Below are positions 19,557-29,511 of a stretch of DNA of 64,000 nt, one piece after another. Both the position numbers and the translations under genes were made by a program. Where the stretch lies: assembly GCF_004358755.1 (NCBI RefSeq), contig NZ_SMZY01000001.1, positions 1,054,001-1,118,000 on the forward strand, in the 5' to 3' direction. Positions within the stretch are counted from its first letter, which is position 1, and every line of letters starts with the position of its first letter. Source of the DNA: Peribacillus frigoritolerans. Its GTDB lineage: Bacteria > Bacillota > Bacilli > Bacillales > Bacillaceae. Under the pieces are notes generated by a model. The model had not been told where the DNA came from, searched no databases, and saw nothing but the letters and a program-made list of their open reading frames with translations.

Positions 19557-20282
19557 ATGAAAGAGCACGCCTTATTTTTAAGTTTAGGGTTTACACATGA
19601 ACAAAAACAATTGATTGGAGAAGCACAGCAATTTATCACTATTTTTGAAAGAATAGAGGAAAAGCTGAGCAGGTTTACGATAAACTCAGATTTAGGCCAA
19701 ATACAGGCTTTTAATAGTGAGGTTTATCAAGCAGCTGCTTCTATATGGCAATACAAGAGAAAAGTGTTAGGTTTAACATTACGCTGCGAAATTCGTTCTA
19801 ATAATTTCCCGTTACTGGTTGATCACATTAGCAGAGAAGCAGCTTACTTTGCTAATCGATTAAAAGAGCTCAATGAAGGTATACTAACCCCAAAACCTGA
19901 AGCTATTATTGAAGAAAATGTATTCTTTCTTAAAATCATGGCTGATCATGCTAAGTTTATCGGACATCTTTTAGATCCTTCGGAACGAAAGTTAGTAGAG
20001 CAGGCGAAAGAATTTAGTCATGATTTTGATCAATTGGTTTTTCAGGCTGTTGATTTGGAATCTATGCGGCCACAATCAGAAACTAAGCCAATACTAAGCC
20101 AATTCTTAAATCAAAATAGAGTATCGGTAGCCTCGTTAAGAGATTTTAAGAAAACAGCAAGAGAGTTAATAGAAGCATGTCGTATTAAGAGCAATATTCA
20201 TCCCCTTTTAGCAGATCATACTTTTAGAGAAGCTGAGAGGTTTCTTGAGATCATTGATTTATTTGAAGCTAGTCTGGAATAG
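19557..20282 (+). CDS. DUF2935 domain protein (hemerythrin-like helical)
   Basis: This protein is built from two tandem four-helix modules, each with the ARS/SRIMKEHALFL-like opening, HTFREA or HISREA motifs and conserved His/Glu typical of DUF2935 proteins, which probably bind metal. Function is unknown. The ATG at 19557 is the first canonical start in frame, but the family-like sequence extends upstream in frame to about 19494 (SSIVARSLDEIKFW), so the annotated N terminus is probably short. Just upstream lies an 11-G tract, and a TAA at 19479 closes the frame. The true start could be CTG 19500 or a GTG reached by a frame change. A terminator follows at 20378. Confidence 0.75.
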   Translation: MKEHALFLSLGFTHEQKQLIGEAQQFITIFERIEEKLSRFTINSDLGQIQAFNSEVYQAAASIWQYKRKVLGLTLRCEIRSNNFPLLVDHISREAAYFANRLKELNEGILTPKPEAIIEENVFFLKIMADHAKFIGHLLDPSERKLVEQAKEFSHDFDQLVFQAVDLESMRPQSETKPILSQFLNQNRVSVASLRDFKKTARELIEACRIKSNIHPLLADHTFREAERFLEIIDLFEASLE

Positions 20283-20377
20283 GCCTTGAAAAGGCATTTA
20301 CTTATTTAAGTTCAGACCGATGGCAGAATCGATTTATACTTTAAATAACTAAATGGGTGGTTTTATTGAACTTTTTT

Positions 20378-20408
20378 CAAAAAGGACAGTAATTTGTCCT
20401 TTTTTTGT
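20378..20408 (+). terminator. Terminator after DUF2935 gene
   Basis: AAAAAGGACA and TGTCCTTTTT form a stem with a short loop, continued by a T run. The remaining gap to 20654 shows only a short hairpin at about 20569-20593 and no gene. Confidence 0.8.
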
Positions 20409-20654
20409 TTTTATAAATTTCCCCCTGTTCTTTTGAGGATATTCAAAATCAGGGGGCTGATGGCGGAGCTTCGGAGAATTTTACACGTGCCCGCATGGTG
20501 AGGGTTAATTTCTGAAATTGGAGGAACTACTTGTATGGATGATTTTGTAAAAAAGCAAGCCGCAAAGTAGAGAAATGAATGAATTCTCTACTATTTGTTC
20601 TATCTTATCGACAATTTGCTTTGATAGAATGAAAAAGGATAGTAACACTATGCT

Positions 20655-20684
20655 GCAGGACTTTGTTTTATAACAAAGTCCTGC
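20655..20684. other. Perfect 13-bp hairpin abutting sqhC stop
   Basis: GCAGGACTTTGTT and its exact complement flank a 4-base TTAT loop immediately after the sqhC stop codon. There is no U tract on the sqhC transcript, so it may protect the 3' end rather than terminate transcription. Confidence 0.6.
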
Positions 20685-22559
20685 TTAATGGAGATTCCTA
20701 TAGTGACTCAGAGCAAGCAGCGGGAAAATCTTATTGTAGCTGTGATAATGAATATAAAACTGCTTCGGCAGTCCGATGCCGGTAGGATATGCGGAGCTTT
20801 TTTCATCGAAAGGCTTCATTAGGCGTTTTACACTTGTTTGTATCACTTTGTCCTTTTTATCCATCACACATAATAACGCATCAAGCGCCCAGGCTGTTTG
20901 TGAGGGAGTACTAAATCCGAGCGGCATGTAGGTTTTCACTTCAGAACTTCTGCATGATTCTCCAAATCCGCCATCTTTATTCTGGATGCTTACCAGCCAT
21001 TTCACTGCTTTTGTAATCGCAGGATGAGAGTTTGATAGACCTGCTGCTTTTAGTCCGGTAATCGCAGCCCAAGTTCCATAAATATAACAAACTCCCCATC
21101 TGCCATACCATGAACCGTTTTGTTCTTGCTGATGCAAAAGCCAGGTAACCGCTGCCTGAATGGAAGGATGATCTTTTGTTAAACCTGCAAAATTTCCAAG
21201 GTATTCAAGAACACGGCCTGTTAAATCGGCTGTGGAGGGATCTACAGCTGCGTCTTTAGCATTTTCAAGCGGGATGGATGCAAAAATAGGATTGTTGACA
21301 TTTTTCTCAAATGCACCAAAACCCCCGTCTCGATTTTGCATGGATAAAAGCCAAGATGAACCTTTATTCCACGCGTCAAAATAGACGGGATCTAAAGCGG
21401 AAAGCTGAGTAAGGGCACGGAGAACTGCGGCTGTGTCATCGTTGTCTGGATGATTAGTATTGATGTTTGAAAACCCCCAGCCGCCGGGAGAGGCAGAAGG
21501 GTTATGAATGCGCCAGTCCGCCTTTTTTACATGCTGGCGTGAAAGCAAATAGGAAGAAGCGTTCATAATCATAGCATCATGATAGGGGATACCCGCTTTT
21601 TGCAGGCTATAGCTGAGCAGGGCGGTATCCCAAACAGTGGAGGTTGAATTCTCAACTGTTGTTAAGTTGTCATCTTGATAGATTATCGATTTAAGTCCTG
21701 CAACTGCCTGCTTAATCTGAGGGGAGTTTTCCTTATACCCGAGAGAGAGCAGGGCATAAATCATAAAGAAAGTGGCACTTGCATAGCTGAAAAGCGTTCC
21801 GTCTGCTTCAATCCTCTTAAGCATGTATTTTTCAGCAGCGTTCTTTCCGGCTCTGTGAACATAAGCTGGGAAGCCGACAAACGACCGAAGTGTTTCAGTA
21901 AAATAGCTGTGCTTTGTGCGATGTCTGTCTGAAAACGACAGCCAATCAATGGACCTCGGTTTTGAAACATGTAAATGAGAAAGATCTATGGAACGATGAG
22001 TGCTGTGAATATATCGTTTATTCATCGCCAGAATCATCGGCATAAAATGAATTCTGGCGTAGGAACTTAATTGATACATACTGATCGGGGATCTAGCGGG
22101 CAGCAGCAAATAGGCTAGTGGAAAGCGGAAATACTTGGGCCAAGGATAAAGACCATTTACTGCCAGGAACCACTTTGTCATAAAATGAACATTAGAAAGT
22201 CCGCCTTGAGAGACTATGAATGATTCTGCCCGATTCAGCAAAGGGTCTGATTTTTTATATAAACCTGTAGAGAGAAGGGCTGTATAAGCTTGAACAGTTG
22301 CGGTTAAATTGCCTTCTTTTTCATCTTCGTAAAGCTTCCATGTGCCTTCATTTGACTGCAGATTCAGCAGCCGATTTGTCAAATTTTTTATCAAGACTTC
22401 ATCATCGTCCTGCAGAGAACGGAGAAGAATGATCATAAAAGCATCTGTCATCGGACCGCCTTCAAAACAAAAGCGCCAGGAACCGTCGGTTTGCTGCAGC
22501 TGTCTAATCTCATCAGTCATTCTATTGATTTGCTTGTTTAAATCGTTTATTGAAATCAC
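20685..22559 (-). CDS. sqhC: Sporulenol synthase / squalene-hopene cyclase family
   Basis: This triterpene cyclase of about 624 residues matches the usual family length. The acidic DxDD catalytic motif appears as DNDD in HPDNDDTAA near residue 365, and several QW repeats are visible (QNRDGGFGAF, QEQNGSWYGRW, QNKDGGFGE). In B. subtilis SqhC cyclises tetraprenyl curcumene to sporulenol, a spore membrane terpenoid. The first GTG (22568) overlaps the GAGGTGA ribosome site, so the GTG at 22559 is preferred. The gene lies downstream of a large 52-bp tandem array, so its promoter must be within or beyond that array. Confidence 0.92.
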   Translation of the reverse strand: MISINDLNKQINRMTDEIRQLQQTDGSWRFCFEGGPMTDAFMIILLRSLQDDDEVLIKNLTNRLLNLQSNEGTWKLYEDEKEGNLTATVQAYTALLSTGLYKKSDPLLNRAESFIVSQGGLSNVHFMTKWFLAVNGLYPWPKYFRFPLAYLLLPARSPISMYQLSSYARIHFMPMILAMNKRYIHSTHRSIDLSHLHVSKPRSIDWLSFSDRHRTKHSYFTETLRSFVGFPAYVHRAGKNAAEKYMLKRIEADGTLFSYASATFFMIYALLSLGYKENSPQIKQAVAGLKSIIYQDDNLTTVENSTSTVWDTALLSYSLQKAGIPYHDAMIMNASSYLLSRQHVKKADWRIHNPSASPGGWGFSNINTNHPDNDDTAAVLRALTQLSALDPVYFDAWNKGSSWLLSMQNRDGGFGAFEKNVNNPIFASIPLENAKDAAVDPSTADLTGRVLEYLGNFAGLTKDHPSIQAAVTWLLHQQEQNGSWYGRWGVCYIYGTWAAITGLKAAGLSNSHPAITKAVKWLVSIQNKDGGFGESCRSSEVKTYMPLGFSTPSQTAWALDALLCVMDKKDKVIQTSVKRLMKPFDEKSSAYPTGIGLPKQFYIHYHSYNKIFPLLALSHYRNLH

Positions 22560-22607
22560 ATAATTCACCTCATCTTATTCAATCTATTCACGAAAAGAGG
22601 AGGTTAT

Positions 22608-23286
22608 GAGTTTGCAGCACAAAGTGGAAATGAGGATCTTCAGGAAGTGCGCTAAACCCGAGTTTGCAGCACAAAGTGCAAGCGGCGATCTTGAGGAAGT
22701 GCGCTAAACCTGAGTTTACAGCACAAGGTGCAAACGGGCGATCTTCAGGAAGTGCGCTAAACCCGAGTTTACAGCACAAAGTGCAAGCGGCGATCTTGAG
22801 GAAGTGCGCTAAACCCGAGTTTACAGCACAAAGTGCAAGCGGCGATCTTGAGGAAGTGCGCTAAACCCGAGTTTACAGCACAAGGTGCAAGCGGCGATCT
22901 TGAGGAAGTGCGCTAAACCCGAGTTTACAGCACAAGGTGCAAGCGGAGATCTTCAGGAAGTGCGCTAAACCCGAGTTTACAGCACAAAGTGCAAGCGGGC
23001 GATCTTCAGGAAGTGCGCTAAACCCAAGTTTACAGCACAAAGTGCAAGCGGCGATCTTGAGGAAGTGCGCTAAACCAGAGTTTAAAGCACAAGGTGCAAG
23101 CGGCGATCTTGAGGAAGTGCGCTAAACCTGAGTTTACAGCACAAGGTGCAAACGGGCGATCTTCAGGAAGTGCGCTAAACCCGAGTTTACAGCACAAAAT
23201 GCAAGTGTGGCATTTCAGAAAGTGTGATAAACCGGCGTTTACAGCACGAACTGAGAATACAGATCTGCAGGAAGTGCGCTAAACCC
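22608..23286. repeat. 52-53 bp tandem repeat array, 13 units
   Basis: Thirteen head-to-tail units run between sqhC and the DUF6501 gene. Units 2-11 are nearly identical, while the first and last two are diverged, as expected when an array grows in its middle. Variants alternate between GGCGATCTTGAGG and GGGCGATCTTCAGG forms. Each junction carries a hairpin: GTGC-gc-TAAAC, a CCGA loop, then GTTTA-ca-GCAC. There are no unique spacers, so it is not CRISPR. Short open frames inside are by-products. Confidence 0.9.
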
Positions 23287-23357
23287 CACAGTTAAGGTGT
23301 TCTGCACATGGTTTATATAGTATAATAAGGTCAAAATGCACAAAGGAGAATGCTCAA

Positions 23358-23561
23358 ATGATTCATCAAGATTGGCTGAACAAAGAAACCATCAAAGTGG
23401 TAACATGCAAACATACAAATGCAGAAAAATACATGGTAAACCGTGTTTTGACAGCGGGAAATACATATGAAGTTAAAAACGAAACAGAAGAATTTTACTT
23501 TGTTATTGATAACAACGGCAAAGTGAGCGGCTTCTACAAGGATTATTTTGAAGAGAAATAA
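23358..23561 (+). CDS. DUF6501 family small protein
   Basis: This 67-residue soluble protein opens with MIHQDWLNKETIKVV and closes with a Gly-x-Tyr-x-Asp-Tyr-Phe pattern, matching a small conserved Bacillaceae family annotated as DUF6501. Function is unknown; the predicted fold is a short beta barrel. AAAGGAG precedes the ATG, a TATAAT box lies near 23316, and a strong terminator follows. Confidence 0.82.
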   Translation: MIHQDWLNKETIKVVTCKHTNAEKYMVNRVLTAGNTYEVKNETEEFYFVIDNNGKVSGFYKDYFEEK

Positions 23562-23566
23562 ATGAT

Positions 23567-23602
23567 AAAAAAGCCATCTGAAAAGTTCAGATGGCTTTTT
23601 TT
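23567..23602 (+). terminator. Terminator after DUF6501 gene
   Basis: AAGCCATCTGAA and TTCAGATGGCTT form a long stem followed by T7. Confidence 0.88.
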
Positions 23603-23633
23603 ACATGTGTTACCAGGCGGTTCTGCTTTTTAT

Positions 23634-23875
23634 TGTCCAGCTCCACCTCCCAACTCCTCGGCCAGAACGGCTCATCCAGCAAAGGCAAAAAGCGCCTTCA
23701 CTGGCTGAGCCTTATCTATCTGTCGGAGCTAAACGGTCGGTTCCGCTTTTCTATTGTCCAGCTCCACCTTCCAACTCCTCGGCCAGAACGGCTCATCCAG
23801 CAAAGGCAAAAAGCGCCTTCACTGGCTGATCCTTATCTGTCTGTCGGAGCTAAACGGTCGGTTCCGCTTTTCTAT
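23634..23875. repeat. 121-bp direct duplication of a dispersed repeat
   Basis: Two nearly identical copies (23634-23754 and 23755-23875) begin with TGTCCAGCTCCACC and contain a CAAAGGCAAAAAGCGCC segment and a GGTCGGTTCCGC segment. Related pieces recur at 42761-43020. They abut the stop codon of the aldehyde dehydrogenase and may form its transcript end. Confidence 0.85.
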
Positions 23876-25363
23876 TTAACGCTGAAGGTTAATCCAAACA
23901 CTCTTCACTTCAGTGTAATTAGACAATGCATAGGATCCCATTTCGCGTCCTAGTCCGGATTGCTTGTAGCCACCGAACGGAGATGCAGCATCAAAAGCAT
24001 TGTAGCAGTTGACCCAGACCGTTCCAGCTTTTAATTTGCTTGCGACGTAATGGGCATTGGCAATGTCCCTTGTCCATAATCCTGCTGCAAGTCCAAACTC
24101 ACTTTGGTTGGCGCGGTTAATCACTTCATCCAGATCGTCATACGGCATAGCAGCAATAACCGGTCCGAAAATTTCTTCTCTTGCGATGGTCATTTCATCT
24201 TTAACAGCTGCAAAGATGGTAGGCGAGACGAAATATCCATTTTCTGATGGAGAGCCGCCGCCGGTTAAGATTTCAGCGCCTTCTTCTACACCTTTTTGAA
24301 TGTAATTCAGCACGCGGTTTTGCTGTTCATCTGATACAAGAGGCCCAATTTGAGTTTCTGGCTCAATGCCTGCACCCTGGCGGATATTTTTCGCATGGGA
24401 GACCATGTCTGACACAACATTATCATAGTGCTTCTTATGGATGAAAACGCGTGAACCTGCACAGCAAACCTGGCCTTGGTTGAACATAACCCCAGTAAGA
24501 GCACCTGGTACTGCAGCAGAGAGATCAGCATCAGGAAGTATGATGTTTGGCGACTTGCCGCCAAGCTCAAGTGTTACGCGCTTAAGTGTTTTTGATGCTT
24601 TTTCCATGATCATTTTGCCGACAGGCGTAGAACCTGTGAAAGCAATTTTATCTACTTCAGGATGCATCACAAGCGCGTCTCCAGCTGTTTCTCCGAAGCC
24701 CGGAACGATGTTGACAACTCCTTCAGGGAATCCAGCTTCTGCAATCAGCTCAGCTAAGTATAAAGCTGAAAGAGGCGTTTGCTCTGCCGGCTTTAATACA
24801 ACTGTACATCCTGTTGCAAGTGCAGCGCCCAATTTCCACATCGCCATTAGAAGAGGGAAGTTCCAAGGAATAATCTGTCCGACTACACCAAGAGCTTCAT
24901 GTCTTGTGTAATTGAAAAATTGCCCGCTTACCGGAATGGTTTGTCCGACAATTTTGGTTGACCAGCCTGCATAATATCTCATATGTTCAATCGCGAGCGG
25001 AACATCGGCATTTTTTGTTTCATTAATTGGCTTTCCGTTATCAAGCGTTTCAAGCTGAGCCAGCTCTTCTTTATTAGCTTCCATTAAATCAGCAAGCTTG
25101 TACATCAGTCTGCTTCGTTCAGCAGCGCTCATTTTAGACCATGGGCCCGCGTCAAACGCTTTTCTTGCAGCTTTAACAGCAAGATCGATATCAGCCTTGT
25201 CGCCTTCATAAACGGCTGCAAGTGTTTCGCCTGTAGCGGGGTTAGGAGTGTTGAACGTCTTTTTAGATACACTCTCTACAAACTCCCCGTTAATAAACAG
25301 CTTTTTCTTTCCCTGCAGAAATTTCTCCAGCTTTTCTCCAACTTTCAATGTAGCTTGACTCAT
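23876..25363 (-). CDS. dhaS: NAD-dependent aldehyde dehydrogenase (DhaS-like)
   Basis: This aldehyde dehydrogenase of about 495 residues oxidises aldehydes to acids with NAD(P). It shows the PWNFPL cofactor-domain motif, the catalytic Glu in LELGGKSPN (about 266) and the catalytic Cys in NQGQVCCAGSR (about 300). Overall it resembles B. subtilis DhaS. The ATG at 25363 has GGAGG about 10 bases upstream; a TTG one codon earlier is possible. It is monocistronic. A perfect CcpA cre site lies about 95-110 bases upstream of the start, which suggests repression by preferred sugars. Confidence 0.92.
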   Translation of the reverse strand: MSQATLKVGEKLEKFLQGKKKLFINGEFVESVSKKTFNTPNPATGETLAAVYEGDKADIDLAVKAARKAFDAGPWSKMSAAERSRLMYKLADLMEANKEELAQLETLDNGKPINETKNADVPLAIEHMRYYAGWSTKIVGQTIPVSGQFFNYTRHEALGVVGQIIPWNFPLLMAMWKLGAALATGCTVVLKPAEQTPLSALYLAELIAEAGFPEGVVNIVPGFGETAGDALVMHPEVDKIAFTGSTPVGKMIMEKASKTLKRVTLELGGKSPNIILPDADLSAAVPGALTGVMFNQGQVCCAGSRVFIHKKHYDNVVSDMVSHAKNIRQGAGIEPETQIGPLVSDEQQNRVLNYIQKGVEEGAEILTGGGSPSENGYFVSPTIFAAVKDEMTIAREEIFGPVIAAMPYDDLDEVINRANQSEFGLAAGLWTRDIANAHYVASKLKAGTVWVNCYNAFDAASPFGGYKQSGLGREMGSYALSNYTEVKSVWINLQR

Positions 25364-25457
25364 CAATAATCAGCCTCCTAAATAATATTGGTGAAAATAT
25401 ATGTAGAAATCATGCTGAAGACGGGCAAGCAGACTGCCCATTATAGCGCCACACGAA

Positions 25458-25471
25458 TGTAAGCGATTACA
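25458..25471. promoter_or_regulatory. CcpA cre site upstream of dhaS
   Basis: TGTAAGCGATTACA fits the cre consensus TGWAANCGNTNWCA at every position. On the minus strand a TATAAT box occupies 25445-25440, so the site overlaps the probable -35 region of the dhaS promoter. The rest of the gap from 25472 to 25780 is AT-rich without a supported gene. Confidence 0.7.
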
Positions 25472-25779
25472 GTAAAATAATATACTAAAAATTCTAAATT
25501 TACAATATATAAGTCTTTGTTATCTATTAAAATATGAATATCGCAGAAATGATTGGGTGGAGTGATAGAAATAAAAATATTGCTTGAGATGCATATTGTG
25601 TTTTTTTTAAAACGTTGTCTCACTTAAAAGGCGAAAGATAGAAATAGAAGCAGTCATCGCCATAGGAGGTTGAGCAGTCCAGCAACCAGTATTTTATGAA
25701 TCAACACCTATTGCTTCGTTTTTCATAGGAGGATAGAGCCTGGTGTCGGATTCGATGATTTTTGCTGCGTTTTTGGAGC

Positions 25780-25821
25780 GGAGAAAACAGACATCCTTCA
25801 GACCAGATGTCTGTTTTTCTC
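25780..25821 (-). terminator. Hairpin terminator at end of small gene
   Basis: AAACAGACATC and GATGTCTGTTT pair across a 10-base loop. The hairpin overlaps the 3' end of the small minus-strand gene. Confidence 0.7.
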
Positions 25822-26007
25822 TTGGATGGATAAAAATAAGGTGAGAAAATATATGAAGTTTTCATAAGAATCACATTCAAATTTTTCAAAGAAGCTCACC
25901 AGCTGTATTTCACTGACTGAATCCAATATCCCTGACGTTTCAATCGGATAACGATGCTGCTCAAAGAAATCCCCAGCTCCAAATTCCTTAAAAAGCTCTT
26001 CCATCAT
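25798..26007 (-). CDS. Hypothetical small acidic protein, about 69 aa
   Basis: I do not recognise this protein. Support comes from a GGAAAGGGTG ribosome site 5-8 bases before tandem ATGs at 26007 and 26004, and from a hairpin terminator that overlaps the stop codon. The product is acidic and aromatic-rich (many Phe and Glu), without a signal peptide. It is transcribed away from glcU. It could be a real small gene or a remnant. Confidence 0.5.
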   Translation of the reverse strand: MMEELFKEFGAGDFFEQHRYPIETSGILDSVSEIQLVSFFEKFECDSYENFIYFLTLFLSIQEKNRHLV

Positions 26008-26235
26008 AATCACCCTTTCCTGTTACCAGTATGAAGTAGATCCACTTTTTCTAAACAGAAAAGTTTAGGCCGGCCTTATTAGTGGAAAGGTGTAAGAGAT
26101 TCATGCCAAAGCGTGTTATTTTTTCATCTCTCAGGAAACCATATAAATGATTAAGTGCAGGTTCCCTGTTCTTATTTTAATATGTGCACGCCTTAAAATG
26201 GATACTCAGACTATGTAAACAGAAAGGAAATCATC

Positions 26236-27887
<1,652 letters not shown>

Positions 27888-27894
27888 GTTTGCG

Positions 27895-27932
27895 AAAAAC
27901 CCGCAGTCGCAGAGGAACTGCGGGTTTCCTTT
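27895..27932 (+). terminator. Terminator after glcU-gdh
   Basis: AAACCCGCAG and CTGCGGGTTT form a stem around a 10-base loop, followed by a T-rich stretch. Confidence 0.8.
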
Positions 27933-28025
27933 GTGATTTCTTATCTAGGTACTTTATCCTTCCCAAAAGTAAAGAAATGTTTATAATTGATATATATGTA
28001 AGAATGCTTTAGGGGGAAAACTTGA

Positions 28026-28814
28026 TTGACAAATAAAACAACCATATTGGAAAATATGAACGTTTACGCGCTGCTGAACAGCATCGGTGAGGGGCTCATA
28101 TTTGCAGATAATGATTTTAATATCATTTGGTACAATGATACGGCAAGACGGATATTAGAAAAAATTGGACCGTACGTTGGAATGGAAGATCCACAAGATT
28201 TTATTGGATGTAATATTCAAAAGTTTCATGGCGAACGTCAGCAAAACATTCTCGCTGGCGGACCTTTTCCTCATAGCGGGCAAATTAAGTTATTTAACCG
28301 CTACACAGCGCAAATCGTTGTTGACCGATTAAGAGATCACGAAAATCAGGAAACGGGCTTCGTCTTAACATGGCGCGACGTGACAGAATATGAAAATGTG
28401 ATTGAAGAAGGAAAAGCTTTACTTGAAGAAATGTATACGCCTATCATTGGAACGGCTCTTGATTCGGCTTTATTAATAGCACTGACCGGTACTCTGACAG
28501 AAGACAGAATGGAAAACATGAAAGAAAAAATTCTTCAGGAAACGTCTAAACGGCATGCGGACTATATCATGTTTGATTTCACCGGGATAGGAGAAACATT
28601 TGAAGAAACCATTTCCTTTCACTTAAATCAAATTGTGGAAGCTCTGAGGCTGATGGGCACTGAGTCAATATTTGTCGGACTGAATCCAAAACTAGTTCAG
28701 CATATTACATTAAACGGCATAGCCCTAAATGTCCGCACGTTTCAATCCTTTAAACAGGGGATTCAATTTATATGGAAAGAAAAAGGATATCACCTTCAAA
28801 AAATCAGCGATTAG
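28026..28814 (+). CDS. PAS-STAS regulatory protein
   Basis: This 262-residue protein has an N-terminal PAS domain (about 10-125) and a C-terminal STAS domain (about 140-255), like YtvA in layout. The PAS domain lacks the GXNCRFLQ flavin-attachment motif of LOV domains (the equivalent region reads FIGCNIQKFHGE), so it is probably not a blue-light receptor. The STAS domain keeps a Thr in EETISFHL at the place of the first RsbR phosphosite, while the second is Val in IFVGLNP. It may join stressosomes or act alone. The start is TTG with AGGGGG nine bases upstream. Confidence 0.82.
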   Translation: MTNKTTILENMNVYALLNSIGEGLIFADNDFNIIWYNDTARRILEKIGPYVGMEDPQDFIGCNIQKFHGERQQNILAGGPFPHSGQIKLFNRYTAQIVVDRLRDHENQETGFVLTWRDVTEYENVIEEGKALLEEMYTPIIGTALDSALLIALTGTLTEDRMENMKEKILQETSKRHADYIMFDFTGIGETFEETISFHLNQIVEALRLMGTESIFVGLNPKLVQHITLNGIALNVRTFQSFKQGIQFIWKEKGYHLQKISD

Positions 28815-28840
28815 CCACAATTGGCTTATCGTTTTTTTGT
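28807..28840 (+). terminator. Terminator after PAS-STAS gene
   Basis: CGATTAGCCA and TTGGCTTATCG form a stem overlapping the stop codon, followed by T7. Confidence 0.75.
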
Positions 28841-28900
28841 GAATAAAAATGCCATTTTTGCAGAAGATAAGGGCGATGAAATGAATGGAGGAATGCTGTC

Positions 28901-29389
28901 ATGAAAAAACGAAAGCTACTTACCGGTGCATCCGTCGCTCTATCCCTTTTCATAAGTGCAGGATGCGGAATGGATAATAATGCACGTGAAAATGATAATA
29001 TAATGAACAATGAGCTGAAAAATGTCACGTATGACGAACAAACAAATGAACAGAACCGAATGGCTGTTGCGGATGATGCAGCGAAAAAGGTTGCTGACCT
29101 GAAGGAAATTAAATATGCGAACGTAATTGTTACAAACAATAATGCTTATGCTGCAGTAGTTCTGGAAGGCGATCCTAAAGGGAAGCTCTCAGATGACCTT
29201 AAAAACAGGGTAGCAGATCAGGTCAGATCCACAGACCGGGAACTAAGCAATGTATATGTTTCAGAAAATCCGGACTTCTTTGACCGTATGAAGGATTACG
29301 GGGATAAAATCCGCAGCGGAGAGCCGGTTGCCGGCCTGGCAGATGAATTTAACGAAATGATCAAGCGAGTTTTCCCTCAAGCGAAATAA
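28901..29389 (+). CDS. YhcN/YlaJ family spore lipoprotein
   Basis: This 162-residue lipoprotein has a signal peptide (MKKRKLL then a hydrophobic core) and a lipobox ISAGC with the cysteine near residue 23. The body has the YhcN/YlaJ pattern, including ANVIVTNNNAYAAVVL and the VRSTDRELSNVYVSENPDFF region. Such proteins are made in the forespore and sit on the spore inner membrane; some affect germination. The gene is flanked by terminators on both sides. Confidence 0.88.
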   Translation: MKKRKLLTGASVALSLFISAGCGMDNNARENDNIMNNELKNVTYDEQTNEQNRMAVADDAAKKVADLKEIKYANVIVTNNNAYAAVVLEGDPKGKLSDDLKNRVADQVRSTDRELSNVYVSENPDFFDRMKDYGDKIRSGEPVAGLADEFNEMIKRVFPQAK

Positions 29390-29397
29390 GAGGAATC

Positions 29398-29437
29398 AAA
29401 CAGACCGGAGGCAATATTATCAGGTCTGTTTTTTTCT
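29398..29437 (+). terminator. Terminator after YhcN-type gene
   Basis: ACAGACC and GGTCTGT form a stem across a 16-base loop, then T7. Confidence 0.7.
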
Positions 29438-29511
29438 TTTTAAAAAGGTTTTTCCACATCTTTATTAGGGCATATAATGAAAGCTATGATCTTAATTTAG
29501 GAGGAGTCTTA

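Noticed and set aside
20535-20567. Ten-codon frame after GGAGG
   Set aside because: Too short to support as a gene and no context suggests a leader peptide.
22664-23282. Short plus-strand frames of 62-66 codons inside the array
   Set aside because: They repeat the same peptide because the DNA repeats, lack ribosome sites and are not conserved-looking proteins.
22608-23286. CRISPR-like repeat array
   Set aside because: Repeats are directly adjacent, with no unique spacers between them and no cas genes nearby. It is a plain tandem repeat.
23591-23953. Plus-strand open frames across the 121-bp repeats
   Set aside because: They are open only because of the repeat sequence and run antisense into dhaS. 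No ribosome site is present.
28026-28400. LOV photoreceptor domain
   Set aside because: The flavin-binding cysteine motif is absent; only a general PAS domain can be supported.
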